From Lotus japonicus (lineage: Eukaryota > Streptophyta > Magnoliopsida > Fabales > Fabaceae): DNA of 64,000 nucleotides. Of this stretch, positions 35,771-54,065 are shown one piece after another. Below the pieces are notes generated by a model. It was given only the letters and a program-made list of their open reading frames with translations. It was not told the origin of the DNA and did no database searches. Location: assembly GCF_012489685.1 (NCBI RefSeq), contig NC_080046.1, positions 43,983,176 through 44,047,175 on the forward strand. Direction: 5' to 3'. Both the position numbers and the translations under genes were made by a program. The number at the start of each line of letters is the position of its first letter. Within the stretch, counting starts at the first letter, position 1.

Positions 35771-36142
35771 TTTCAAAAATTGTATTTTCTTTTTTTTCGC
35801 AAATTGAACACTTTTAATGATTAAGGATGAAAGAATTAGCATGACCGATTGAAGGATAAAATTAATAATTAACTGTTTTGACAAGATATTTTATTCTTCT
35901 CTGAAAATATGTTGGCAAATGAGCTTGCATAACGGCTCTGAGCTATCATGAGAGTCAAAGATCAACTTGTTGCTACCAACTGTCATGTTATACTTTTTTT
36001 TTGATTACATAGTGTTATTTTTTAATATGAATTGGTAAATATTATGTAGAATGAATGGAAATCCATATGAAAAGTTAAATTAATAAAATCAATGTAAGGC
36101 GCAATTAAAATTTAAGTACGTGTCTCAATTTTCATTACATTT

Positions 36143-36247
36143 ATTAGCTCAAGTGCTAAGAGTTAGATGACATATGAGTTGAGGTGGGAAGGTCAAAGAC
36201 GATATCCTTAGAGAGTGCAATTTATTTTTCCGATTTACCAAAAAATT
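36143..36247 (+). mobile_element. SINE copy, plus strand
   Basis: Box A-like TTAGCTCAAGTGCTAAGAG starts the copy; the end is GTGCAATTTATTTTTCCGAT followed by an A-rich tail. The box B region is degraded. Confidence 0.65.
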
Positions 36248-36283
36248 TATTGTGAAATATGAATTTAAGTTAAATTGATTTTC

Positions 36284-36370
36284 TTTTTTTGTTTAGTATA
36301 TCGAAAAGATAAATTGCACCCGTCAGGAATTGAACCCTGAACCTCCCCAACCCAACCCACATGTCCCCAA
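36284..36370 (-). mobile_element. SINE copy, minus strand, 5'-truncated
   Basis: On the minus strand the copy reads GGGGACATGTGGGTTGG, then box B GGTTCAATTCC, then GTGCAATTTATCTTTTCGAT and the tail. It belongs to the same family as the plus-strand copy 40 bases away; the box A end is missing. Confidence 0.7.
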
Positions 36371-36657
36371 ATTATAAAAACATAATCACTTATTTTTTGT
36401 TAAAATAATTTGGGAATTAAAATAATGGTTGATGACAAATTGTGTGGGTCATGTTATCTCTGTTCTGGATTATTCTGTATCTTTCTCATTCATTCCCCTT
36501 CTAGATTTTGCATCTCCCCTGCCCCATTGCAGGCCCCTCAAATACACTATCCTTTGTCCATTTCTCCTAATCCATCATATTAATTTCTGAGACCATCTTA
36601 AATCTAAACAAGTCACATTATATAGTACCATATTTCAATCATATCATAACGTGGTAT

Positions 36658-37819
36658 GTTTTTTTTTTAACAGAACATCATTCATAAATTAAGAAGGCAC
36701 AGAGGCCAATACATCAGAGTTCAAAATAGCAGTTAAACCTGGAGGACCTTCCTCCACCCAAACCACATTCGATAGAGAGGAAGCATTCCGTGCCATAAAG
36801 TCCGCCGCAGAATTTCCTTCTCTACGAACAAAACTAAGGTCTACATAATCAAATAAATGCATTAAATTAAAACAATATGCAATAACAGTAAATAAAATAG
36901 ATGAGCCTCTTCTTTTCTTCCAAGCCCGATGAAGCAATAAACTATCAGTTTCAAATTGCACCCTCCTAAAGCCAAGTTGTGTTGCCAAAACCATTGCCCA
37001 CCTTAAGCTGAGAGCTTCTCCTAGAGTAGCCGAGAGAACCACAGTAGGAAACAAAGATGCAGCAGCCAAAATATCACCATTATAGTCCCTTGCTACACAC
37101 CCAAACCCTGCAATCTTGCTCTGATTTGTTGCAGCATCAATGTTCATCTTCACGCGACCCCGTGGTGGTCTTCTCCACCTGGTTGTGTGCGCTCGACGGT
37201 CGCCTGCATCCCTTGTTGTACCAGCTCCTGGATCAAAAGGGCACACTAGAGATTGGAAGCGCGAGACCACGTTCCTCCACCTGAATTCATAGCCCTCGAA
37301 CACCACCTTATTCCTGGCTTCCCAAATGGCACATAAAACTGTTTGAACCGCAGCCACCACCTCCTTATCACGGGTTTGCAGAACCTGCCCCATGAAAGCA
37401 TGGAATGAAACTCCGTCATCAATCCTCACTCCAAGTTCCGTCCCAAACCACGTCGCACGCACCACCTCACAACGCAGGAACAAGTGGTCCAGCGTCTCTT
37501 CCTCGACCCCACAAATGGCGCAACACGGGTCGATATCTAGTCCCCGCCTGCGAAGAGAGTGTCTAACTGGTACAGCTCCAACCCAGACTCTCCAAGCTAG
37601 TTGTTTACAGCGAGGAAACGCTGGAGATTTCCAAAACAAACACCACTGGGCTTCCGACAAAGTAGGTGCACTAGAAGATGAAGGAGAGCTCCTTGACACC
37701 TTTTCCTGTAAAAATTGATAACCTGATTTTGCGCAGTAAATTCCATCTTGTGCAGCAGCCCAAAACAAAGCATCTTCCATTTGATGAAGAGGAAGAGGGA
37801 CGGAAATAGGAATTTTCAA
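36658..37819 (-). mobile_element. 5'-truncated LINE with open C-terminal zinc-finger and RNase H region
   Basis: A frame without stops runs from at least 37819 to 36689; the first ATG is at 37780, giving 363 residues. The N-terminal half is the zf-RVT module of plant L1 elements: WKSPAFPRCKQLAWRVW, then CCAICGVEEETLDHLFLRC. The second half is an RNase H domain with all four acidic residues present: KMNIDAATNQ, GEALSLRWA, FETDSLLL and NSAADFMARN. A run of ten T's at 36661-36670 is the poly(A) tail seen from the other strand. Reverse transcriptase is absent, so this is a 5'-truncated copy. It is GC-richer than its surroundings, fitting a recent arrival or retained coding constraint. Confidence 0.85.
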
Positions 37820-38240
37820 TCAATTTGTTGCAACCTTTTTTAGTATTTATTCAAATAAATATAAATATAAATATATTATTATCTTCAATCTTCTTCTCTT
37901 TTTATATTTTTTTCAATTAATCAACATTAAATTCAAAAAAATCAAAATATTGACAAGATTTGATGTTGATTGAGTAAATCATAAAAATTTAAATCAAAAT
38001 CAAATTATCTTTGAAATCAAATAATTGATCATATACCTACCCAAAAAAAATTGATCATATCACATAAAAAATGTGCATATATGAGAATAGATAGTTGGCA
38101 TATGTTTGGTTGGCATATGTTTCCGTATTGCGTTGAAGTTACGCGTGAATAATGGATAGGATTCTGAGCATTAAAGCTATTTAATATCCACCGTCCACGT
38201 GTACAACACTACCCCACTTGCACCGCCTCTCCCTACCCCC
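37820..38240. other. AT-rich spacer and eIF1 upstream region
   Basis: AT-rich until about 38190, then a more complex stretch with CCACGTGT (G-box core) at about 38195-38202, upstream of the eIF1 TATA box. Confidence 0.45.
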
Positions 38241-38250
38241 TATAAATACA
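38241..38250 (+). promoter_or_regulatory. TATA box of the eIF1 gene
   Basis: TATAAATACA in a C-rich context, followed about 30 bases later by a CT-rich leader (CTTCACACAATACAATTTCC). The expected transcription start is near 38275. Confidence 0.7.
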
Positions 38251-38274
38251 CGCAAACCCCTCCACCTTGTTCTT

Positions 38275-39418
38275 CACACAATACAATTTCCCTTTTCAGA
38301 ACTCTCTAGAGTCTTTCAGGTTCCTCTCTCTCTCTCTCTCTTTGAATTTTTGTTGATTCTTGTTTTCTATGATCCTCTTTCAATTTTGTTTGTGATTTTT
38401 TCTGGGACTAAAATCTAATTTCGTTGAATATTGTGTACCAATTTGTATGAATTGTAGCTCAGGATCATCTTAGGAATAAAAATTATGTGTTAAGATTTGA
38501 TCCATGATTCACAACAAGGAAGCTTTTAGTGTGAGTTTGGTTTTCAGTTCACACGTTTTTCAAGAATGAAAAACCCAAATTTCAAATATATAAATGTGAA
38601 AGTAACTTCTAGGTTCCGTTTGATCTCAACTGGAATCTAAACACACCCTTAATTGGTGGATGACATGTTGTAATTAATTGTTTTTCATGTTTCAAGTCTA
38701 AAATTGACATGCTATATGGGTGTTTGAATGTTGGTGATCATCATAAATCTTAAATTTGGTCATGAAGATGGTTTTTTTCATTCTATATATATATATATAT
38801 ATTCCTCGTATGTTGTTTCTTTTTTGTGGGGTGTGATTGAATGTTTGCAATTGTGCACTTAGCTTAAGATCATCATATAGGAACGAATATTATGTGTTAA
38901 TCTTTGATTCATGATCCACAATGAGGAAGCTTGTAATTGTTGACAAGGGGATTGATCTGTTTTCATTAGGAAATTTTATTTTTGTCATGTTTGGGGTCTA
39001 AAGTTAACATGGTATATGGATGTTTGATCCTTGCAGTAATCAGCCTTCGGTCACTACAAGTTTTCAACAAGCAAAGTACATGGTTGAGTTGGAAATCCAG
39101 GTCCCAACCCCTTTTGATCCATTTGCTGAGGCTAAAGAAGCGGATGCCCCCGGAGCCAAGGAGTATGTGCATATACGCATTCAGCAAAGGAATGGAAAGA
39201 AAAGCTTGACCACAGTGCAAGGGCTGAAGAAGGAGTTCAGCTACGAGAAGATCCTCAAGGATCTTAAGAAGGAGTTTTGCTGCAACGGGAATGTTGTGCA
39301 GGATAAGGAGCTGGGGAAGATAATTCAGCTCCAAGGTGATCAGCGCAAGAAGGTGTCTCAGTTTCTGGTTCAGGCTGGCCTTGTCAGGAAAGAACAGATT
39401 AAGATTCATGGTTTTTGA
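38275..39418 (+). CDS. Translation initiation factor eIF1 (SUI1), complete
   Basis: Coding sequence lies in one exon, ATG 39080 to TGA 39416-39418, 112 residues, the family's usual size. An intron of about 700 bp splits the 5'UTR, with acceptor TTGCAG ending at 39036, as in many plant eIF1 genes. The SUI1 fold is marked by KEYVHIRIQQRNGKKSLTTV, KKEFSYEKILKDLKKEFCC, the basic KELGKIIQLQGDQRKKV loop and the conserved ending KEQIKIHGF. eIF1 binds the 40S subunit near the P site and enforces start-codon selection. The N-terminus reads MVELEIQVPTPFDPF, slightly different from the common MSDLDIQIPTAFDPF form. The given start 38275 is an estimated transcript start. Confidence 0.95.
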
Positions 39419-41329
39419 AGTTGTTGGTTTTTGAGTCTGGATTTTCTTTTATATGATTCTAGTGGGTGAATTTTATTATTAAATAAGTCCTGGTTTTCTT
39501 TTATGATTGAATTCCATGGATATTGTTGGTGAGCTTGAATGTCTGAGAACTATATTATATATTAATGATTTGGTTTTTAGAATATGTTGTCTCTTTGTTA
39601 TATTTGATTTTGAGCTGATTTCTTTACCATTCAACATGGGTGCCATGCTTAACCTGTTAGTCATTTTAACATACTAATAGCCATAATCACAGGACTGTTA
39701 CTTAAGTTGCTTTGAGTCAAAAAGACCATGGGGATTGCCGGAGTGACAAAAGCTAGCATGCATATAAACCTGGTAGAATCAATAAAATGTAAATGAACAC
39801 TAGTGATATCAATTTGAAAATGAACTTCGTTGTTCATGTGGTTCCAAACAAAATAGAATTTAACCCTTCCAAAGTGAAGGTTTTATGGAACCTCAGTAGG
39901 GACTTGGATGAAGTCCTTTCTTTACCTTCTCCGCTCTCTGCCTGTTTTTCCACCTGCAAGGTCACTTGATGAGACCACTTCAGTTATTTCCTTTAAGTGG
40001 CTTGTCAACAAGCTTTCCTCCCTCAAAATAATGCTCCCCAAGGACTTAAATGCTTTTGTTACACCTCTTATAATATGTGATGTTCACTGCAATTGAGAAG
40101 TCGGATTAAATAAATAATCTTCTTTTATAACATGATTAAATTGCTTTTACTAGAATTTTTAAGTGAATATTGTTCATGTCGAGAACTAACAATTCTTACT
40201 ACTTAATTTAAAATTGAATGGTATGAAGAAGTTAGTGAGGATGTGAGGGATTTCTACTAGCTAGACTTGTTCATTTAGAATTAGTTATGCGAGCCAAATT
40301 ATGAACTATACCAAACTGAGCTGTTTTATTTCTGAACTACTTGTCAATTAGTGAATTGCCTCTTTCTTTCAAATCTAATTTCGAACCGAACAAAACTAAA
40401 ATCTAGATTAAGTTAACTGTTATTAACCAGTTTGAGTCTTGAACTACACAATTGACCATAAACTTGACCTGAGAACTGTGAAATCGGTTGAAAACCTAAA
40501 ATTGGCCCAAAATCCTATAACATACATAACATCCTTTTACCAACAAAATAATTAATATTTGATGCATTGAAAATTAAATTAAAATAAAATAATAAGTCAT
40601 GTAAGTGTTTAAGCTTATGTGGCGTGAAATTGGATAGCCACCATCTCGCTACTGTCTTTTCCAGGTTTTCTAACACTGGTGTGTTTGGATTTTCTTTGAA
40701 CTATTAATCAATGTTGAACTTAACGTGACAAAATTATGCTTCTTTTATCCACGTTAAGTTGAATATGTTAAATTCTAATTTCTCTGTTGATATCTTGAGA
40801 TACATGAAATCACGTTAGCATTTGCACCAACGCAAACAACCATGTCCTAGGGCAAAGCAATCTAACTCTAGTAATCTTGGTGTGGCATCAAGTGGTTGTC
40901 ATTACATATCGAGCTGAGGTTACACCAGTTGCTACTTATCGCAATCGATACCCAACAAGTTTGCTGAACTACAAAATCAAGAACAAGACATGGTAACCAA
41001 AACAAGGTTTGGTTTAATTTCCAAACCGATCTTCTTGTAGCAACTAGCAAACAATCCTTAATAAAAAACACCAGATAAGGACCTCAAGGTGCAAAAACTT
41101 GCATCCATTGAGATATCACATTTGCTATGTGTTTTTATACTGTAGTGTCAAAACAAATTTAAAAAGAACTGCTTGGAGAGAAAGAAACCAAAACTGAAAC
41201 CAGATAGTTGATTAAACAGTTATTGGAAATAGTAACTCAAAAAAATCTAAATCCGAAGCTTTACATGCCTATGAATGATATAAATCTTTTCCCTCAGTGG
41301 GGTTTTGGATATTGGTTAGGCGGTGTGAT
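39419..41329. other. Intergenic DNA between the convergent eIF1 and CDPK genes
   Basis: Holds the 3' ends of both genes. Short frames near 39908 and 40868 have no family resemblance. No mobile element with visible ends was found. Confidence 0.45.
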
Positions 41330-47823
<6,494 letters not shown>

Positions 47824-50040
47824 GTCTCAAAATTCTCAAATCCAAGTGTTATGACAAAAAAAAAACAGCAAAAAAGATGGGATTTTTTTTCACTTGAGAC
47901 TGATTCAGTCAAAACTGGATTGAACCCAGATGAGAATTCAAGGAGAGTGAGCACACTAACTAAAGATTTGGATCAGAAATCATTATGAAAATTTTGATGA
48001 AAAATTATCAAACAGTTGGAGTGCAGAGAATGTGAAGAGAGAGAGAAGAAGGGTTAGGTGATGATATGAAGAAATGTAAAAGCTACTATAAAGGTGTGTG
48101 TGAAAGAGTTGAAAAAAGCATAATTTTTATAGTGATATTGGTATGAACATTGATTGATTGATATATTGATAAATAGTATAAGAAAAAAAAGTATGGAAAT
48201 ATTTTGTATAATGAATGGTGATCCCTATTTTTGTGGGTAGGTGCTTTTCCGTGTATGTGATTAATAAAAAGAGGGAAGAAAACAAAAAGACATGAGAAGT
48301 CAACTATTTCCATGAATGTTATGAGTAAGGAGTTGAAGTCGTTGGTTTCACAAGAAGCCACCAAAGAGACAGACAGAGAAGAGAAGTGAAGCTTCCTTGA
48401 CAGAGGGAGGATGTATCCACAACACGTCATTCTCCTTCTTGACTCATTGAGTTAATTCATAATATTTTTTAATTGCATGTTTTTTAAGGAAATAAAAGAT
48501 TGTCATCCTTTTCCAAGTTGGACCTTCATTGTTAGTATTTGTTAATTGAGGAAAATAATTGCTTTTAATGCAGTGATCGGCAATTTAGCCTTGTTTCCTT
48601 TAGACGTGTTTAGGTTTATAAATCTTATCTCTTATATATTCTTTAATTAGTTTATTCTTAGATCATGTATGACTTTGAATTCACTATTATTTTTCAATAT
48701 TTTTCCCTTAATGTGAATTACACATCATACTTAACATTTAGATTATTAATATTTTTAACATGAAATGTTAGTCACAATGAAAGAGTCACATCCTCAATGG
48801 AAGTTACATGTCACCGCTTGCACTACCACTTATTTCAGGAGGGGGTGTGGATTTCTCCACATATCATATCATATTACTAATAAAGAATACCCTCAAAAGA
48901 CACACGATATTCCTTTCCCTAAAATCTTAAAATATTTTTATGATCCTTATCTCTTATATAGTTTTCAACTAGCTCATTTTTAAACAATATGGAACTCAGA
49001 ACTCACTTAATTTCGTAACTTTTATCAAATATGTAAAATTAACATTTGGGTGAGGAGCAGTGACGAAATGAAGTCTTAAAATAATAACCCCTAAATTTTC
49101 TTTTCTTTTCTTCATCAAAAAACTACATATTATAAGACATTAAGGAATAGACAATGAATCTCTCAATATGAGAGTCTCTAAGACTCTAACTCATACGACG
49201 GCGCCTCAAGCACTCTAACATAAGGGGTGGATAGCATAGCCCCAGCTCGAGCTAAATTTTCAACACATAGTTAACATTGCAAAGTAACCAAAGTAAAATC
49301 TCTTACCCCCAATTCATTGGAGTTCATAACTCATTTTTAGGTTAAAAGACTAGTTGGTCGTTATTTATAAGGGAGTGAATCACCAATTTAATTTAGAATT
49401 TGTTTGGGCAATAATATTCTCTCTTAATTTAGATTAACAAAATAGAAAAGTAAAAACTAGCTACTTCTATTAAACTTGTATTGGAATGCAACATTTGCTC
49501 ATTTCTTGTTTTAACGGGCTCTTATCTTATGCTTTGTTTTTATCTAATGAACACAGAGGGAAAGAAAATAAGGGTGTGAGTAAAATTGACATGAAAACAA
49601 TGTTCTAGCTTATTTGCTTCATAGTAGAAAACTCACATAAAAAAGTTTTCATCATTGAAGAGGTGTAAAAACTAACAAAACAAGAAAACTGAAGAACTTT
49701 TTAGTCTCCCAATGTTGCCCTCCTCTTCCCAATACATGTTCTCTAAATTTAATAGATCAAAAACCTTACACTTTGTTCATTGCAACTTTAATCACAAAAG
49801 GGTATAAAGGTAATGCAATATTACATTATTTTTCTTTTTCTCGATCACTTTCTCTTTTTTTTTCCCAATCAAAAAACTAAAATCCACCTTATTTTTTAGT
49901 ATTTGTTTTCTTGCCTTGATTTCATTCTATCATATAGTATTGTTTTTCTTCCACTTATTTTCACTCTTACATTCAAATATAGTGTTCAAGTTTCGCCACT
50001 TCAAGTTTCAATGATGTTTTGTACTAGTCACTAAATTATA
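47824..50040. other. CDPK upstream region and AT-rich spacer
   Basis: The CDPK 5'UTR and promoter lie just above 47823, with A-rich and GAGAGAGAGA stretches. Beyond about 48450 the DNA is AT-rich without recognisable genes or transposon ends. Confidence 0.4.
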
Positions 50041-51223
50041 TAAAGTAGTGGTGCCCACTAGGGTGGACCATTAATATTTTGGTCGACCGGTGCACCATCA
50101 TTTATCACCATTAAATCTCAGCATCTTAAAATATTATTTGATTGAATGGTGAGGATTTGATGAATGTAAAAAGGGTAAAACTATAAATGACTCAAACACT
50201 TCTTCCCCACCCTTCCCCTCCTTGCTGGAGAAGTGAATCACGGTGACACCTTCCATGAGGTACTACTTCCATCAATTCCATGAACCACCATTTCCATATT
50301 TTTGGGTAAAGACAAAAAAGAAAACCAATGCAGAACACTGGTTGCAAACACATGGGAGAATTTACAAAGCAAACTAACGAGCTCAAAAGAAAAACCCAAT
50401 TGCTATTCATGCCTAGCTTTCCCCACCCAGTACAGAACTCGACGTGCAGCTGGAAGTTGAAATTAAAAAAGAAATAAAATCCCACAAGATGCAAAAAAAA
50501 ATCTCAACCTCATTCAACCCTTCAAATTCCAAATACCCTTGATCAAGCCTCTCAAATACATCCAAACTCAGAAAAAAAAATTAAAGCTTTCTGAAACCCA
50601 TAAAACATAAAAAAAAAAAAAAAAAACGGATCTGGTTCACCAAGAGAGATTGAGAGCGATCTGGGTCAGAGTTTTGAGTCAAAGCTTCAAAAGGGAAGGG
50701 AACCAGACGTGTATTGAGACTGAAACTCACTGAGGTGTGTATTGAGACTGAAACAGTAGGAGAAATTGAGATCTACTAAAACTCACTGACACTGAAACGC
50801 ACATGAAGGAGAAGATGAAGAAGAGAACCAAACACAAACCCAGATTTCTCCGCTCCTTGTCAATGAGAGGCGGACCAGATTGCCTCATGGTGTGTCAGAC
50901 CAGATCTACCACTCTCCCCTTCCATCCACTCCTCTGCAATGTCATGCTTTGGTGAGGGGGAACTCTCCCCTTCCATCAAAATTGAAAAGAAAAAAAAAAC
51001 AAAAGGAGAAATCAAAGGTGATTTTTGACGTTTTCTTCACGGTGGTGCTGATGGTGTTTGTGAGTGTTGTTGGAGATGACCGAAGTGAGAGGAGGGGAGA
51101 GTGGGAGGGAGAAAGAGGAGAAGGGAAAAGTCTAAAATACCCACAGTAAAAAGTCAGAAATGCCCCGGGTGCATCGGTGAACCAAAATACTAATAGTCCA
51201 CCCTAGTGGGCACCTAAAGTAGT
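50041..51223. mobile_element. Non-autonomous MULE-type element with perfect 9-bp target duplication
   Basis: The element spans 50050-51214 (1,165 bp). Ends GGTGCCCACTAGGGTGGACC and, reversed, GGTGCCCACTAGGGTGGACT form an inverted repeat of about 45 bp. TAAAGTAGT occurs at 50041-50049 and 51215-51223. The interior has two similar AGACTGAAAC/CTCACTGA segments near 50710-50790 and purine-rich runs, but no recognisable gene. Confidence 0.88.
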
Positions 51224-51828
51224 AAATTAAACATCAGAATTATGGTCATTTTAGTCTTTCTTCCATCACCTCCTTTTCACGAGTCTTATCCTAATTGCTT
51301 ATCTAGCACATTAAAAATGTTTTTGGATGAGAATTATAGAAATTAATTAAAAATATTTAAAATTCTTGAATTGATTCCCTAAATTTGTAAATCAATTCAC
51401 TTCTTTCAGTTTCTCTCACAAAACAAACAAAGCATAGTTGAATTAAGAATATATTTTTACAGACGTCATTATATGTTTGCCAATGCCTTATTTTTATCTC
51501 AAAAAAAATCGCCATGATAATTAAAGAATACTATATATATATTTCTTCGATCTTTCTTTTCATTAATTAAAACTTCTTATTTATTTCATCTCCAAATGAA
51601 AATAGCGTGTTGCATGATCATTGCCATGTCAGTTTGCAGAAAAACACGTAATCAGAGGGTGAATATTCTTTATGACGTTAGATTTAGATCAGAAAAAGTG
51701 TCCAATACTCCAACACTCCAATGTGCATTCACAGACGCAGGATGAAAGCGCGTACACAAGTATTATTTGAAGCGCGTACACTTAAAATTGGCTTCTACGC
51801 GCTTTTCGTTGGAATTTTAACTCTTGAA
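51224..51828. other. AT-rich spacer
   Basis: Nothing recognised beyond a short direct repeat of GCGCGTACAC near 51750-51780. Confidence 0.4.
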
Positions 51829-52452
51829 TTGGAGTGCGGGGTGTTCGCGGTTTGGATTGGTTCGGTTTTGAGGGAAAAATTCATTCGATCCAATTACTTC
51901 AGTTTTGTCAGTACATCATCCAATCGGTTTTTTTCTTTTTGTAAATCCAAACCAATCCAATCCAATTTTTATCGGTTTGAATTGGATTAGATTTCGGTTT
52001 TTCAAAGAAGCTATAAATATCAAGTACCTCTAAAATAATAAGAATAAATTTTTTTATCCTCTATAATAGATGACATATTTTCAAATATATGTTCACTCTA
52101 ACGCATATTTTTCAAATTATGACTTGAAATTTTATTTACTCAAATATATCTTTATATAAATAAGCATGTGTTATATAATAACTCTATAAACATATAAAGA
52201 CATAAATATGTAAGTACGAATGATATGATATATGTACAAATAAAATTATATGTATTTGTAAATATTCGGTTTGGATTGGATTGGTTCAATTTTAAAAATC
52301 AAATCCGAAATCCGATCCAATCCAATAAAAAAAAATTGATTTTCTTAATTTTGGATCCGTTTGGTTTTCGGTTTGATTGAATTTCGATTTTTTTGGATCG
52401 ATTTTTCGGTTTGTATTGGATTGGTTCGGTTATGAACACCCCTATTGGAGGG
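51829..52452. mobile_element. hAT-like MITE built from GGTTTGGATTGG repeats
   Basis: The element spans about 51837-52444. The left end is CGGGGTGTTCGCGG; the right end reversed is TAGGGGTGTTCATAACCG. The flanks TTGGAGTG and TTGGAGGG fit an 8-bp duplication with one change. Both subterminal regions carry many forms of CGGTTTGGATTGGTTCGG in both orientations. No coding sequence. Confidence 0.65.
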
Positions 52453-52769
52453 AATCGTATAAGTATTATTTGTTCTTATTTACATATATCATATATGCTA
52501 GCCACTTCTCAATAATTTTTGACATATTGGTCTCAATAAATAAAAATAAATGAGCTTTTCCTTTTCTCCCTTTTCTTGAATGAAACTATGACACGAAAGT
52601 TATCTATTTTTATTTTATTTTATTAATTAAAAAACAATTGAAATTTGATTGAAAAAGTCATCAATATCATTAGGCCACTAGGATTGGGATAATAGTGAGT
52701 TTGTATGAAGTCAAACCTCATCAAATTTGACCAATTTAAAACTGTAGTTATAGAAAATGAGATGACAGC

Positions 52770-53790
52770 GTGGGGAGGAGAGAGAGAGGCTTTGCTAGGG
52801 CTCGGAAGTATTGGCGTTTTCGACAGCCTCGACAGCGGTGGGGTGATGCACGATGGGGGGAGTTCAAAGAGGGTGAGCAAGGAGAGGTGTTTGATGAAAA
52901 TAGATATAGTAGGAAACATGGGGAGGAGGGGGTCTTTGAGTCTTCATCAACTGCTTCTTTTTCGGTGTTTGTAGGGTTAAGTGATAATGTTAGCAGGGAT
53001 ATGGTGGGGGCTGCCTTCTCAAAGGCGGGGAGGATCAAGGAATGCTATGTTCAAGTTCGCAGAAAGGAGGGTTGTTGTTTTCGATTTGGCTTTCTACGCT
53101 ATAGTACAGATCATGAAGCCTGGCAAGCAATTCACATGTTCAATGGTGTGAGGTTTGAGGGGGCTTATTTGGAGGTGAAGAAGGCAAAGTTTCAGACAAA
53201 AGGAAGCATGTATAGCTCTTTCATTCCAACCAAGGGGACATGAAAGAACTACATTGTTCGCGGGAGGGTGTGGAGGAGGAAGATCTCTGGGGAGTTTCAA
53301 AAGGAGCCTGATGTCAAGGAGTGTAATACAAATGAGGTTTATACCATTGATGAGGAAGAAAAAGCGTGGATTCAGAGGTGTGCTTGTGCTACCATGTATA
53401 GTGTTCAATCAGTTGAGAGTGTTCAGGAGAGAATGCAGATGTAGGGTCTAACGAGTTTTAAGATCAAATTGATGGGAGCACGTGACGTTCTGGAGTTTGA
53501 GAAGAAGGATGAGATGGAATTCATACTGTCAGAGGCTTCTGGGATTTTGGAAGGTGCGTTCGAATGGGTGAAGCCATGTTCAAGTGTCATGGTAAGCAAG
53601 TCCTTTTTAGCATGGGTGCGGGTATGGAAGGTGTCGTTGGGTGCATGAATACACGTTTCTTTGAGACAGTAGGAAATGACTTGGGTCATTTTGTTTGTGT
53701 TGATGGAATCACGTCTCGGAGGGAACGTTTGGATTATGAAAGGGTGTTAGTGGACGCACCGAATCCGCTAATCGAGCAATAATATATGGA
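52770..53790 (+). pseudogene. LINE ORF1-like gene with RRM and DUF4283-like region, broken
   Basis: The first frame (52770-53243) holds an RRM: SVFVGLSDNVSRDMVGAAF, GRIKECYVQVRRKEGCCFRF and GAYLEVKKAKF. After a stop at 53241 other frames continue with SFKIKLMGARDVLEFEKKD and then GHFVCVDGITSRRERLDYE, the typical end of plant LINE ORF1 nucleic-acid-binding proteins. At least two frame changes and several stops separate these parts. ORF2 does not follow, so the unit is a decayed fragment. Confidence 0.8.
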
Positions 53791-54065
53791 CATTGACGTT
53801 TATGGTACGGTATATTGTGTATTAGTAGAAAAAAGAGGTTCCAATTTATCAAGATTGGACTGATTTAAAGATTGACCCCAAAGTGAAAGCTAGTTCTGGT
53901 TCTGGTTCGGATTCTAGAGATCATGAGGATATTGCAGAAGATGATTTCAATCATGATCAAAATTTTGCCCAAGAGTCAGAGGAGCCCACTTGAGGAATAT
54001 AATTTTAATGGATTTCAAAATAATGTAACGAAAAAAAATATTTTAAATACTCGTCTACAAATGGG

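Noticed and set aside
37057..37718. Plus-strand frames opposite the LINE RNase H region
   Set aside because: They are antisense shadows of the GC-rich minus-strand LINE coding frame.
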